A DNA stretch of 64,000 bases from Hymenobacter crusticola (GCF_002154225.1 NZ_MTSE01000009.1:124001-188000), one strand, 5' to 3'. Counted from the first letter of the stretch, positions 1-9,443 are shown. The notes: a model not told the origin generated them from the sequence alone. Made by a program: numbers and translations.

Positions 1-285
1 CACCGTCATGGAGTCGAAGAGGGCAGAGCCCTGGAACAGCATGCCAATTTTGCGGCGGATTTCCTGCCGGACACCCACTTTGTTGTTTGTGAACACGGTG
101 CCATCGAAGGTGATGCTGCCGATATCGGGTTTCATCAAGCCCACAATACATTGAAGCAGTACGCTTTTACCTGTACCCGAACCACCTAGCAGTAGGTTGC
201 ATTTGCCCGTTTCGAACGTGCACGTGATGCCTTTTAGCACAGCGTTGCCATCGAAGGCTTTTTGTATGTTATGAATCTCAATCAT
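1..285 (-). CDS. MlaF-like ABC transporter ATPase, partial (C-terminus outside window)
   Basis: N-terminal 95 residues of an ABC ATPase, read from an ATG at 283-285 and cut by the window's left edge. Walker A is GGSGTGKS at residues 34-41 and the Q-loop is MLFQGSALFDSMTV around residue 85; the LFDS-TV form of this loop is typical of MlaF/Ttg2A, the ATPase of the retrograde phospholipid transporter that maintains outer-membrane lipid asymmetry. The MlaE-type permease lies directly upstream on the same strand with an 80-base gap, so the two almost certainly form an operon and a complex at the inner membrane. The signature and Walker B motifs are beyond the edge and cannot be checked. Confidence 0.9.
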   Translation of the reverse strand, partial: MIEIHNIQKAFDGNAVLKGITCTFETGKCNLLLGGSGTGKSVLLQCIVGLMKPDIGSITFDGTVFTNNKVGVRQEIRRKIGMLFQGSALFDSMTV

Positions 286-365
286 TGGAAGAGGTGCTTA
301 ATCAGGAAAGCTTGCTGCTTGACGATCTTACGAGCGAACGTGCTAAAGCTGGCAAGCAATAAGGT

Positions 366-1097
366 TTACAACAGGATGGCAGCCAGGACGAAATCTGCTA
401 ACAGGATAGCAATGATAGAGTTATTAACGGCAGCCGTGCTAGCCGACCCTACTTCCAAAGCGCCACCCGTCGTGAAGTAGCCTTTGTAAGCCGAAATCGC
501 AGATACTAGGAAGGCAAACACAACCGATTTGATCAGCGCGAACAGAATGTTGTAAGGAATAAAGTCTGTCCGAATACCTTCAATGTATTCTTGTGCGGAG
601 ATGGCGCCAGTAAGCGTACCTGCTAGGTAGCCTCCTAGAATGGAGAGAACCATAGCCAGAATAACTAGCATCGGGAACATCACAATGGAGGCCACGATCC
701 GGGGGAAAACTAGGTAAGAAGCAGAGTTGATACCCATTACCTCCAGCGCTGCAACCTGTTCGGTGATGCGCATGGTACCTAGGCCGCCTGCAATGCTAGA
801 ACCTACCTTGCCTGCTAGCACAATGCTGGTAATGGTGGGAGCAAGCTCCAAAATTGTCATCTCGCGTACCATATACCCAATAGTGGATTTTGGGATAAGG
901 GGGTTGACAAGGTTATAGGAAATCTGAACGCACGTAACTGCCCCGATAAAGGCGCTGACGATAGCAACGATAAAAACAGAATTGACACCGATAATCACTG
1001 ATTCGTCGATGGTGCGTTCGAATAGCGTCTTAAAGCGCTCTTTCCGCACCAGCATGCTTTGCAAAAAGAGAATAAACTCACCGAAGGTCTTAACCAT
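366..1097 (-). CDS. MlaE-family ABC transporter permease
   Basis: A 243-residue integral membrane protein of the MlaE/YrbE permease family (DUF140), close to the usual family length. Hydrophobic segments run from about residue 40 to the C-terminus, and the conserved central region includes GKVGSSIAGGLGTMRITEQV and an EVMGINS segment. It would form the membrane part of a phospholipid transporter with the MlaF-like ATPase just downstream. No MlaD-type substrate-binding protein is visible; it may lie beyond the left edge. The ATG at 1095-1097 is followed by a family-like N-terminus. The divergent dehydrogenase starts 115 bases away. Confidence 0.9.
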   Translation of the reverse strand: MVKTFGEFILFLQSMLVRKERFKTLFERTIDESVIIGVNSVFIVAIVSAFIGAVTCVQISYNLVNPLIPKSTIGYMVREMTILELAPTITSIVLAGKVGSSIAGGLGTMRITEQVAALEVMGINSASYLVFPRIVASIVMFPMLVILAMVLSILGGYLAGTLTGAISAQEYIEGIRTDFIPYNILFALIKSVVFAFLVSAISAYKGYFTTGGALEVGSASTAAVNNSIIAILLADFVLAAILL

Positions 1098-1212
1098 AAA
1101 AGGCAGATTGAAAAGGAAAAACGAAAACTTGCGAGCTGCGTGAAATAAAGAGACGACGCAAGGCAGAACAGTTGCGCTTCCTTACGTAAAATCGGCGACA
1201 ACAATCAACGAA

Positions 1213-1926
1213 ATGCAAAAATTTATCATCATTACCGGCGGAACGAAGGGCATTGGGCGGGCCTTGGTGTGGCGCTTTGCCCAGGCGGGTTTTCCCGTCG
1301 TGACGTGCGCCCGCTCTACCACGGACCTAGCTAGCTTACAAACCGCGCTGAGCCAAGATGTTCCCGGCGCACAGCTGCACACCCTAACCGCCGACCTGAG
1401 CAAGGCCGAAGACACGCGGCGCTTTGCCACGTTTGTGCAAGAACTCGGTGGCGCGGTAGAAGTTTTGGTGCATAACACTGGCGCTTTCACACCCGGCCGT
1501 TTGCAAGACGAACCCCTCGATGGTAGTGCCCTGCGCGCCCTCATCGACGTGAACTTGTACAGTGCTTACGACCTGACGTTGCAGCTCCTGCCCGCTATGA
1601 TTGAGCGCCGCCAGGGGCATATTTTTACGATGTGCTCGGTGGCCAGCATCCGTGCGTACCCGAGCGGGGGCTCCTATAGCATTGCCAAATTTGCGCTGCT
1701 AGGTCTGACCAAAGCCCTGCGCGAAGAGCTGAAGCCCCACAACCTGCGCGTAACGGCGGTGCTGCCAGGGGCGACGCTTACCGCCAGTTGGGAAGGTTCA
1801 GACTTCCCCGACGAACGGTTTATCAAAGCCCAGGATGTAGCCGAAGCCGTGTTTGCCGCTTATTCTTTATCGCCGCAGGCGGTGGTGGAGGAACTGCTGA
1901 TCCGTCCGCAACTCGGCGACATCTAG
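1213..1926 (+). CDS. short-chain dehydrogenase/reductase (SDR) family oxidoreductase
   Basis: A 237-residue classical SDR with a single Rossmann domain. The cofactor loop TGGTKGIG is at residues 8-15, the structural NNAG motif appears as HNTG at 87-90, the catalytic serine is near 142 (CSVAS) and the YxxxK pair is Tyr155/Lys159 in YSIAK. It should be a soluble NAD(P)-dependent oxidoreductase; the substrate cannot be read from sequence. It is transcribed divergently from the MlaE/MlaF pair and is probably monocistronic, since the next gene is convergent. It is not a close duplicate of the SDR at 4618: motifs and C-terminus differ. Confidence 0.88.
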   Translation: MQKFIIITGGTKGIGRALVWRFAQAGFPVVTCARSTTDLASLQTALSQDVPGAQLHTLTADLSKAEDTRRFATFVQELGGAVEVLVHNTGAFTPGRLQDEPLDGSALRALIDVNLYSAYDLTLQLLPAMIERRQGHIFTMCSVASIRAYPSGGSYSIAKFALLGLTKALREELKPHNLRVTAVLPGATLTASWEGSDFPDERFIKAQDVAEAVFAAYSLSPQAVVEELLIRPQLGDI

Positions 1927-2016
1927 GGAAGGTGCGAACAGACAGTCGCCGGTCGGAGCAAGGTATGCTGTTCCGGCCGGCGACTGTCTCTGTTTTAATA
2001 AGTACTTAGTAGCTAG

Positions 2017-3144
2017 CTAGGCTTGGCGAGGCGAGCTGAACGCTATCTGTACCTGAGGGATAGCCGATTCTTCTGCTTCTGCTTCGGCGCGCGGCGTGGG
2101 CAAAGCCAGCTTCAGGCGCAATACCTTTTTCTCCAGCAGATGCCAAGAGACTGCGCCGATGGCCCAGGCGATAGGAATGCTGAGTAGTGCTAACACCGGC
2201 TGCGAGGGATGTAGCAGGTGAACCAACGCTTGTTGTACTGGCCACCCCCAGATATACACCCCGTAGCTGATATCGCCGTAGCGGCGAATCCAACTCAGGG
2301 CAGGGTAGTTAGATTCGCCGAAGGCAATGACGAACACAGGCAACAGGAAAAACTGCGCTTGCTCGTAGCCCCCAAAATAAAGAACGGCTAGCAGGCCGAG
2401 GCCAGTGATCCAAACAGCCCAGGTACGCAGGCGCGCCTGACGTATCAACGACGGAAACAAGGCTAGCAGCCCCCCAGCTACGAAGTAAAGGCCTAGGAAG
2501 ATAAGTTCCTCTGTGAGGAGGCCTAGCTCACGCGTGGGGTAATCGACGTGGCCCGTAAGCTGGAGCACTAGCAACCCCACGAAGGCAACGAGCATACTGC
2601 CACGCAGCCACGCCAACCGGTAGCGAATGAAGAATAAAGGCGTTAGCAGCAGGTAGAAAAAGAATTCGTAAGGCACCGTCCAGATCGAGCCGTTAATTTC
2701 GGTGGGGACGGGGTTAGCTGGAAACACACCTGCAATATTAATGTGAAGCCGCAGCACCAGGTTAAGCAGATACAGGTACAAAGAACGGTCGGCGAGATAG
2801 GCCCCTAGGTTCTTATCCGAGAAAAAGTAAGCGCCTATCATGGTGAGGCCTACCATCACCCATAAGGCGGGGAATACGCGAATAATGCGTTTGAAATAAT
2901 ACTCCTTCAGCGAAGAACTACGCAGTAAACTCTTGAGAATCAGGTAGCCCGAAATCACGAAAAAGCCCCAGAGACCTAGCTTTGAGAGCCGCAATTGCCC
3001 ATGGGAGAACTGCCACAGGGGGTCGTGTTCGGGTATGCCAGTCAGGAAGTAGGAGTGGGTAATGAGTACGAGCGTGGCAAAGAGCAGGCGTAGAAAATCG
3101 AAGTTGTTTACGTGAGATGGGGCTTTGGATTCTTTTGCAGTCAT
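2017..3144 (-). CDS. membrane acyltransferase 3 family protein (OafA/YrhL type)
   Basis: A 375-residue multi-spanning protein of the acyltransferase-3 family, which O-acylates cell-surface sugars and other exported substrates. The likely catalytic His30 lies in LVLITHSYF within the first membrane segment, the family FKRIIRVFPALW (RxxRxxP) motif follows near residue 90, and around ten hydrophobic segments are visible. The frame is open further upstream to 3282, but the ATG at 3142-3144 puts the family-typical NFDFLRLLFA segment right after the N-terminus and is preferred. It stands alone, away from the glycan locus at 38-54 kb, so its acceptor is unknown. Confidence 0.85.
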   Translation of the reverse strand: MTAKESKAPSHVNNFDFLRLLFATLVLITHSYFLTGIPEHDPLWQFSHGQLRLSKLGLWGFFVISGYLILKSLLRSSSLKEYYFKRIIRVFPALWVMVGLTMIGAYFFSDKNLGAYLADRSLYLYLLNLVLRLHINIAGVFPANPVPTEINGSIWTVPYEFFFYLLLTPLFFIRYRLAWLRGSMLVAFVGLLVLQLTGHVDYPTRELGLLTEELIFLGLYFVAGGLLALFPSLIRQARLRTWAVWITGLGLLAVLYFGGYEQAQFFLLPVFVIAFGESNYPALSWIRRYGDISYGVYIWGWPVQQALVHLLHPSQPVLALLSIPIAWAIGAVSWHLLEKKVLRLKLALPTPRAEAEAEESAIPQVQIAFSSPRQA

Positions 3145-3834
3145 AGCGAAGAGGGGAAGAACAGAGAGCAGGGTTACTGGTGAGCCGCGCCGTAAACCTA
3201 GCCGTGGTAAAAGGTCATCCCTTGAGCTATGGGGAGTAGCTAAAGTCTGGGTAGACGGGCTAGGCCAAGCGACCGGGAGCAAGCGCAGCCGTGTGCTAGC
3301 TTACCGATGACGCGGAGAGATGGCGCAGATAGGTACAGGCCTCCGGGGAGGTGCCCGAAGGAGGGTGCTTCACAGGTGGGAGTTCTACGGGAGAGAGCAG
3401 GGCAGAAAGTTGGAAGGCGCCAAAAGCGTCGTCACCACGGGCTGAAAACAGGCCCGTTATCTGCGTAGGCATCGTAAGAGCATACCTCAAAAACCCAGTG
3501 CACCACGTGCTCTGACCGATGCTGATCGGCTAATTTAATTTTTGAGTTTTACGCCCGTGTGGCACGATTCACAATGGAGTAGAACGGTTTAGGAGGGCGA
3601 AAGATATAAGCTAGTTGCCAGAGAGCCAATTTTTTATGAGAAAAATACTTTGGCTTATACTCCGCATCAGCGAATAGCTCAACCGTGGAGCACCGTAATT
3701 TTGGGTTCGGTGACAAGATGAATTCTGTGTAATCGTACCCAGAAAAAACTACCCGGAAGCTAGCTTCAGCATAGGCTTTTCAGGTTGGGAGGCGCAATGA
3801 TGATGGCAAGCGAACAACGAGAGAAAGCCGGCTG
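3145..3834. other. intergenic region with one doubtful small ORF
   Basis: About 690 bases between two minus-strand genes. A minus-strand frame at 3296-3490 could encode 64 residues, but the product matches nothing I recognise, has no signal peptide and no promoter motif, and may be a gene remnant. The stretch around 3540-3780 is more AT-rich than the flanks and probably holds regulatory sequence or nothing. No riboswitch or tRNA was recognised. Confidence 0.4.
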
Positions 3835-4608
3835 CTAGTTGACTTTTTCTACCTTCCCATTTCCCGTTAGGGTAAGAGTAGGGCTACCGGAATAGTAAAG
3901 GGTGCCAGTGCCCGCATGCGTGCCCAATAGTGACTGCGATACTGTGACCCGTGCGTCGCCGTTGCTGCCTTTATTGGATTGGAAAAAAAGTGTAGGCGTC
4001 TGAAGGCCAGTAGCTCGCAAACTACCACTACCGCCCAAGGTGTAGTGCACCTCGTTAGCCTTGCCGTGCAGATCAATGTCGCCTAGCTCATAGGAATCGA
4101 GCCACAGGTACTTGCTGGTCACGTCGAGGTCGAAGTCGCCGGCGCCGACGAGGTGGCAAAAGAGGGTGTCGGCGCGGAAGTTATTGGAAGTGCGCACATT
4201 CCCCTGGCCCCGCAAAAACAAATCGGTGAGACGAGGGAGGTGTAAGGTGAGCTGGCGGGGCGTGTCGTACGTGCGGACCCAGTTGCAGCGACTGGTGTTG
4301 CGGATGGTGAGCTGCCCATCTCGTACGGTTAATTCGATGTCTTTCTGCAAGTTTTTGCCGGCTCGCACCTCTGCGTAGGTGGCCGTGTCTTGCACCAGCA
4401 GCACATCTACATTGTCGTAGGCCGTTACTACGTGGAAGGGAGCTAGCTCGCGGCGCTCGGTCACCACGTTGCCCGTACTCATCAGGCAATCGGTTTCGTG
4501 TCCTTCGCCGCAGCTACTTAGCAGCGGCAGAAACGCAGCCAGACTGATTATTCCGCGTAAAAGCGGTTGAGGGCCGCTAACTTGCGGCCAAACATTCCTC
4601 CAAAACAT
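3835..4608 (-). CDS. GIN-domain (DUF2807) lipoprotein
   Basis: A 257-residue exported lipoprotein. The N-terminus has a hydrophobic stretch ending in a lipobox LLSSC with the acylated Cys at residue 33. The rest is a repetitive beta-rich domain with short turns of the type LFLRGQGNV, CHLVGAGDFDL, YELGDIDL and YTLGGSGSL. That pattern matches the Bacteroidota DUF2807 or putative autotransporter adhesin head GIN domain, which folds as a right-handed beta-helix. The role is unknown; such proteins are thought to act at the cell surface. The start codon at 4606-4608 lies only 9 bases from the ATG of the divergent SDR gene, leaving no room for two ordinary promoters, so one of the transcripts must begin inside the other gene. 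Confidence 0.8.
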   Translation of the reverse strand: MFWRNVWPQVSGPQPLLRGIISLAAFLPLLSSCGEGHETDCLMSTGNVVTERRELAPFHVVTAYDNVDVLLVQDTATYAEVRAGKNLQKDIELTVRDGQLTIRNTSRCNWVRTYDTPRQLTLHLPRLTDLFLRGQGNVRTSNNFRADTLFCHLVGAGDFDLDVTSKYLWLDSYELGDIDLHGKANEVHYTLGGSGSLRATGLQTPTLFFQSNKGSNGDARVTVSQSLLGTHAGTGTLYYSGSPTLTLTGNGKVEKVN

Positions 4609-4617
4609 TACTTCAGC

Positions 4618-5310
4618 ATGGATCTAACGGGCAAGATAGCTATAGTTACGGGCGTCAGTAAAGGAATTGGGCGGGCCACAGCCGAGGCGCTGCTTGCCAA
4701 AGGTGCCATCGTGGCCGGCTGGGGCCGCACGGCGCCCGAGGGCCTAACGCACGAGCGATTTCAGTTTTTTGAGTGCGATATCCGCAACGAAGTATCGGTG
4801 CAGGAAGCATACGTAGATACGCAGCGCGAGGTCGGAGCGGAAGTGCGGATCTTGGTTAATAACGCTGGCATCGGCAACATGGGTCCGGTAGATGGCTTCT
4901 CATCCGACGATTGGCATGCCATGTTTGATACCAACGTGCACGGGGTGTTCTACTGCACCAAAGTGGTGCTGCCACAGATGAAAAAGCAGGGCGAAGGACA
5001 CATCATCAACGTAGCGTCGCTGGCGGGCACGGCAGGCAGCCCAAATATGGCCGGCTACTGCGCCACCAAGTTTGCGGTGCGTGGCTTCTCCGATGCTCTG
5101 TTCAAGGAAGTGCGGCAGGATGGCGTGCGCGTGACCTGCGTGATGCCCGGCTCGGTCGAAACTAACTTCAACGGCGCGGAGCCCGGCGCCGAACCCGACC
5201 CGCACAAGATGCAGCCCGAAGATATTGCCGCTACCATTGTGCACGCGTTGGAAGCGCCTAAAGCTACCATGCTGTCGGAAATCCAGATGCGCCCTTCGCA
5301 GCCAAAGTAG
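4618..5310 (+). CDS. SDR family oxidoreductase
   Basis: A 230-residue classical short-chain dehydrogenase. TGVSKGIG is at residues 11-18, NNAG at 81-84, the catalytic Ser134 in NVASLAG and the Tyr147/Lys151 pair in YCATK. The frame is open upstream to 4567, but the ATG at 4618 gives the usual MDLTGKIAIVTG start. It resembles the YdfG/3-ketoacyl-ACP reductase-like branch; substrate unknown. The GNAT gene begins 12 bases after its stop, so the two are likely co-transcribed. Confidence 0.9.
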   Translation: MDLTGKIAIVTGVSKGIGRATAEALLAKGAIVAGWGRTAPEGLTHERFQFFECDIRNEVSVQEAYVDTQREVGAEVRILVNNAGIGNMGPVDGFSSDDWHAMFDTNVHGVFYCTKVVLPQMKKQGEGHIINVASLAGTAGSPNMAGYCATKFAVRGFSDALFKEVRQDGVRVTCVMPGSVETNFNGAEPGAEPDPHKMQPEDIAATIVHALEAPKATMLSEIQMRPSQPK

Positions 5311-5322
5311 GACGAAGCGCAA

Positions 5323-5898
5323 ATGGACTTCACCCTAGGTTCGCAGGCTGCCGATTATATCCTGCGCTTGGCTACCCCAAACGACGCGGCAGCTATGCTC
5401 GCCCTTTATGCCCCGTACATCACGGATACCACGATTACCCTAGAGTTTGAAGTGCCTACGCTCGCTGAATTTGCGGAGCGAATTCGGAAACTTCAAGGTG
5501 TATTACCGTGGTTAGTAGCAGAGCGCGATGGACAGCTGTTAGGGTATGCTTATGCCTCCCGGCACCGCGAACGGCTTGCTTATCAGTGGTCTGTAGAAAC
5601 ATCGGTATATGTGCATGCTGAGCATCACGGCACAGGAGTTGCGCGGCGGCTGTATAATCACCTGTTTGAGTTCTTACAACGGCAAGGTTATGTGAATGCT
5701 TACGCCGGTGTAATTGAGCCTAACCCTAGGAGTTTTGCATTTCATCACTCTTTGGGGTTTGAGCTGATCGGTACTTATCAACACGTAGCGTATAAATTTG
5801 GCAAGTGGCACACCTCCCAATGGCTAGCAAAGCAACTACTACCGCCACCAGCCGCACCCGTGCCACCAATACCTCTCGCTGAATTGCAACTGCTCTAA
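5323..5898 (+). CDS. GNAT family N-acetyltransferase, phosphinothricin acetyltransferase-like
   Basis: A 191-residue GNAT enzyme with the acetyl-CoA binding region in VHAEHHGTGVARRLYNHL and the C-terminal motif PRSFAFHHSLGFELIGTY. That arrangement is typical of the Pat/Bar (phosphinothricin or methionine sulfone/sulfoximine acetyltransferase) branch. Such chromosomal homologues usually acetylate amino-acid analogues, and the exact substrate cannot be told from sequence. The final 30 residues are proline-rich and extend beyond the usual family end. It follows the SDR gene by 12 bases. Confidence 0.85.
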   Translation: MDFTLGSQAADYILRLATPNDAAAMLALYAPYITDTTITLEFEVPTLAEFAERIRKLQGVLPWLVAERDGQLLGYAYASRHRERLAYQWSVETSVYVHAEHHGTGVARRLYNHLFEFLQRQGYVNAYAGVIEPNPRSFAFHHSLGFELIGTYQHVAYKFGKWHTSQWLAKQLLPPPAAPVPPIPLAELQLL

Positions 5899-5946
5899 CA
5901 CGTATCTATTTTATTTTGGCAGTGGGTCATATCCGTTTCTTAATCA

Positions 5947-6855
5947 ATGGTTGAAGTTCAGAATCTTACCAAAACATACGGAGCGCAAGCTGCCGTGAAC
6001 AACATTAGCTTCACCGCGGGCAAGGGCGAAATTCTGGGCTTTCTGGGGCCGAACGGCGCGGGCAAGTCAACCACTATGAAGATTGCCACGGGCTACCTGC
6101 CACCTTCTATAGGCACAGTAAAGCTTGATGGATTTGATGTGACGGAGCAGCCGCTGGAAGTGCGGCGGCGGGTGGGCTACTTGCCCGAGCACAACCCGCT
6201 CTACCTAGATATGTACGTGCATGAGTACCTCGAATTCATTGGGTCGGTGCACGGCTTGCGCGGTGCTTCCCTGCAGCAGCGCGTGCAACAAATGGTTGAG
6301 CGGGTAGGGCTAGGTCGGGAGCAAAACAAGCTTATCGGCGCTTTATCGAAGGGCTACCGCCAGCGCGTGGGCCTGGCGCAAGCGCTGATTCACGACCCCG
6401 GTACGCTCATTCTTGACGAGCCCACCACGGGCCTCGACCCCAACCAGATTGGCGAAATCCGTAGCCTTATTCAGGAAATCGGCCGCGACAAGACCGTTAT
6501 CTTCTCCACCCACATTTTGCCCGAAGTTACCGCGTTGTGCAGCCGCGTGGTCATCATCAACCGCGGCCAACTGGTAGCCGATAGTCCGGTTTCGGACCTA
6601 GGTGCTGGGGCGAAGGGCGAAACTATCATTCGCGCAGAGTTTGAGCAGGCTATTGATCCGGCGCCGTTGCTCGCTCTGCCCGGCATTACGGCCGTGGAGA
6701 CCGAAACCGCTACCACATACCGCATCCGCGCCGCCGCCGGCACCGACCAGCGTGGTGCCATTTCGCGGCTGGCCGCGCAGCAAGGGTGGATCTTGCTAGG
6801 TTTGCGGCAGGAGGAACAGTCGTTGGAGCAGGTGTTTAAAAATCTGACAAACTAA
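5947..6855 (+). CDS. gldA: gliding motility ABC transporter ATPase GldA
   Basis: A 302-residue ABC ATPase. Walker A GPNGAGKST is at residues 34-42, the signature LSKGYRQR at 133-140, Walker B LILDEP at 154-159 and the switch His at 189 in FSTHI. Length and the C-terminal accessory region match GldA, the ATPase subunit that works with GldF and GldG in Flavobacterium-type gliding. The next two genes are gldF and gldG in the same orientation, which supports the assignment strongly. In gliding Bacteroidota the transporter is needed for, or supports, motility; its substrate is not known. Confidence 0.93.
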   Translation: MVEVQNLTKTYGAQAAVNNISFTAGKGEILGFLGPNGAGKSTTMKIATGYLPPSIGTVKLDGFDVTEQPLEVRRRVGYLPEHNPLYLDMYVHEYLEFIGSVHGLRGASLQQRVQQMVERVGLGREQNKLIGALSKGYRQRVGLAQALIHDPGTLILDEPTTGLDPNQIGEIRSLIQEIGRDKTVIFSTHILPEVTALCSRVVIINRGQLVADSPVSDLGAGAKGETIIRAEFEQAIDPAPLLALPGITAVETETATTYRIRAAAGTDQRGAISRLAAQQGWILLGLRQEEQSLEQVFKNLTN

Positions 6856-6952
6856 CTTTGAACGTTCCCCACTGTCTGTCGTGCTTCGGCAGGTACAGGA
6901 TGCCGTTCCTCTTGCTTCCTCCAGCTTGTGTGTATAATTAGTATAGCATTAG

Positions 6953-7678
6953 ATGTTTTCAATCTTAAGAAAAGAGTTTAACGCCTTCCTCAGCTCGCCG
7001 GTAGCATACGTCGTTATTGGCGTATTTCTGGTGGCTACAGGATTATTCGTGTGGGTTTTTCCCGATAGCAGCGTGCTCGATTACGGCTTTGCCGATCTGC
7101 AAACGCTCTTCAACACGGCTCCGTGGATTTTCCTATTCCTGATTCCGGCCATCACCATGCGTACTTTCGCCGAGGAAAAGAAAGCCGGTACCATTGAGTT
7201 GCTGCTCACGCGTCCGCTCACCGATGGGCAGATAATAGGGGGGAAGTACCTAGCTTGTTTACTACTGGCGCTGTTGGCACTTATCCCAACGCTGCTGTAT
7301 TACTACTCCGTTTATCAGCTAGGTAACCCAGTCGGCAACATCGACTCGGCGGCTACGGTGGGGTCGTACATTGGGCTAGCGTTGCTGGCAGGCGTGTTTG
7401 CGGCCATCGGGCTGTTTGCTTCTGCTATTACCCGCGACCAGGTTATTGCCTTCTTAGTGGCCGTAGTGGGGTGTTTCCTGGTGTATTCGGGCTTCGATTC
7501 GTTGGCATCTGTCTTCGAAGGCAGCACGGCTTACTACATCAGCCAGCTAGGTATTGCGGCGCACTACCGCGACATCAGCAAGGGCCTCATCGACTCCCGC
7601 GACCTGACGTATTTCCTGAGCTTAATTGCTGGTTTCCTGCTGGCAACGCGCTTGGCGCTGCAAAGCCGCAATTGGTAA
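6953..7678 (+). CDS. gldF: gliding motility ABC transporter permease GldF
   Basis: A 241-residue ABC-2 type membrane protein with about six hydrophobic segments. The N-terminus KEFNAFLSSPVAYVVIGVF and the motif AEEKKAGTIELLLTRPLTD after the second segment are hallmarks of GldF and NosY-like permeases. It lies 97 bases after gldA and 76 bases before gldG, in the gene order seen across gliding Bacteroidota. It should form the inner-membrane channel of the GldAFG transporter. Confidence 0.93.
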   Translation: MFSILRKEFNAFLSSPVAYVVIGVFLVATGLFVWVFPDSSVLDYGFADLQTLFNTAPWIFLFLIPAITMRTFAEEKKAGTIELLLTRPLTDGQIIGGKYLACLLLALLALIPTLLYYYSVYQLGNPVGNIDSAATVGSYIGLALLAGVFAAIGLFASAITRDQVIAFLVAVVGCFLVYSGFDSLASVFEGSTAYYISQLGIAAHYRDISKGLIDSRDLTYFLSLIAGFLLATRLALQSRNW

Positions 7679-7754
7679 AAAGCTAGCTCCGAAAAGTATT
7701 AAGTAGGCTTACTCCTCACCCGGAGAAAGCAAGGGGAGTAGCCCCACATACACT

Positions 7755-9443
7755 ATGCAAGAACGCCCCTCTCCTAAACGCCGCGACCTGCTCCGCTTTC
7801 TGGCGGTTATCGGTGGTTTATTGCTGCTGAACTTCCTGGGTCAGCAGTTCTTTTTCCGCCTCGACCTCACGCAGGAGAAGCGCTACACCATGTCGTCGGC
7901 CACGAAGCAACTGCTGGAAAAGATGCCCGAGCCCGTAACCGTGACGGTGTATCTCGACGGCGACTTTCCACCGGCGTTCCGTCGCTTGCAGCAATCGGTG
8001 CGCGAAACGCTGAACGAAATGCAGGTGTACGGTGGCTCCAAGCTGCACTATGTGTTCCTAGATCCTAGCGCTGCTACCTCGGAGCAAGAGCGGAACAAGA
8101 CGTACCAGGCGCTGTTCAAGAAAGGTCTGCGCCCCACCAACCTAGCTGCCACCGAAAACGGCAAGCGCGTCGAGAAAATTATCTTTCCGTGGGCAACGGT
8201 GACGGTAGGCGCCAAGGAGAAAAACGTACTGCTACTGCGCGGCAACCAGGCAGCGCCCTCCGATGTGCGCCTCAATCAGAGCATTGAAGGATTAGAATAC
8301 GAGCTAGCAAGCACTATTCAGCAACTAGAGCCTAGCCGCCGCAAGCGCATTGGCGTGGTTGATGGGCATGGGGAGCTAAGCAACGCCGAAGCTGGTGACT
8401 TGCTAGGTTCGTTGCAAGAACAATACGACGTGTACCGGGTGAAGCTCGACGTGGTGCCCGACCTGCGGGCCCTCGATGCCCTAATTATCGCTAGGCCCAC
8501 CAAGCCGTATACAGAGCCCGAGAAGTTCAAGCTCGATCAGTTTGTGACGAGTGGCGGCAACGCGCTTTTCTTCGTGGACGAGATGCGCGTGAGTCTTGAT
8601 AGTGCGGCCCGCACCGGCATGCTGTCCTTCCCGTACCAGCTCAACCTAGAAGATCTGCTGTTCAAATACGGGGTGCGTATCAACCCCGATTTGTTGCTTG
8701 ATCTCAATTCTGGCGTTATTCCGCTCGTGACGGGCAATGTGGGCAACAAGCCGCAGGTGGAGCCCATGCCGTGGCAGTTCTATCCGCTGATCAACCAGTT
8801 CAGCAAACATCCCATTACCCGTAACCTCGACGCGGTGTACACCAAGTTCGTGAGCAGTATCGATACGGTAAAAGCCGTCGGCATTCGCAAAACGCCGCTG
8901 ATGTTCACCTCGCGCTATACCCGCGTGCTGCCCTCACCGGTGCCCGTCAACCTCAATGATGCCCGCTTGGAGCCCGACCAAAAGTTGTACAAGCAAGGGT
9001 TTAAGCCGATAGGTTACCTGCTAGAAGGACAGTTTAAGTCGCTCTACGCTAACCGCACCAAGCCCGGTACCACGCAGTTTCAGCCTGCTACATCTTCAAA
9101 AGCTAGGCCTGGCAAAGTACTAATCATTTCCGATGGCGACTTTGTACGCAGCGAGCTAGATCCCAAAACTGGGCGCCCCTTCCGCCTTGGCTTCGACCGC
9201 CTTGCTAATACCGAGTTTGCCAACCGTGAACTGGTGCTAAATGCCGTCGACTACATGCTCGACGAAACCGGCCTGATTGCCGTGCGTGGTAAGCAAATCA
9301 CGTTGCGCCCGTTGGATAAGGTGAAAATAGCGGAGCAAGGGCGCCGTTGGCAGGCGCTCAACTTAGGGGCGCCATTGGTGCTGCTAGGTTTGTTTGGGCT
9401 AGTGCGAGCTTGGCGCCGCAAGCGGCGGTACGCGTCCTTTTAA
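7755..9443 (+). CDS. gldG: gliding motility-associated ABC transporter substrate-binding protein GldG
   Basis: A 562-residue protein with an N-terminal membrane segment at about residues 14-32, a large extracytoplasmic domain and a second membrane segment near residues 540-556 followed by a basic tail. The region after the first segment (FFRLDLTQEKRYTMS) is the conserved start of GldG and related ABC-type uncharacterised transport domains. It is the third gene of the gldAFG operon and would be anchored on the periplasmic side of the inner membrane with GldF. Its length matches GldG of Flavobacterium. Confidence 0.92.
   Translation: MQERPSPKRRDLLRFLAVIGGLLLLNFLGQQFFFRLDLTQEKRYTMSSATKQLLEKMPEPVTVTVYLDGDFPPAFRRLQQSVRETLNEMQVYGGSKLHYVFLDPSAATSEQERNKTYQALFKKGLRPTNLAATENGKRVEKIIFPWATVTVGAKEKNVLLLRGNQAAPSDVRLNQSIEGLEYELASTIQQLEPSRRKRIGVVDGHGELSNAEAGDLLGSLQEQYDVYRVKLDVVPDLRALDALIIARPTKPYTEPEKFKLDQFVTSGGNALFFVDEMRVSLDSAARTGMLSFPYQLNLEDLLFKYGVRINPDLLLDLNSGVIPLVTGNVGNKPQVEPMPWQFYPLINQFSKHPITRNLDAVYTKFVSSIDTVKAVGIRKTPLMFTSRYTRVLPSPVPVNLNDARLEPDQKLYKQGFKPIGYLLEGQFKSLYANRTKPGTTQFQPATSSKARPGKVLIISDGDFVRSELDPKTGRPFRLGFDRLANTEFANRELVLNAVDYMLDETGLIAVRGKQITLRPLDKVKIAEQGRRWQALNLGAPLVLLGLFGLVRAWRRKRRYASF

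Noticed and set aside
1182..1544. 120-residue minus-strand ORF antisense to the first SDR gene
   Set aside because: Lies wholly within a well-supported gene on the other strand; its Arg/Ala/Ser-rich composition is typical of shadow frames in GC-rich genes.
3296..3490. 64-residue minus-strand ORF between two genes
   Set aside because: No recognisable homology, signal peptide or promoter; kept only as part of the intergenic description.
3330..3490. Possible cobalamin-type riboswitch
   Set aside because: A few G-rich segments looked suggestive, but the conserved core elements were not found on either strand.
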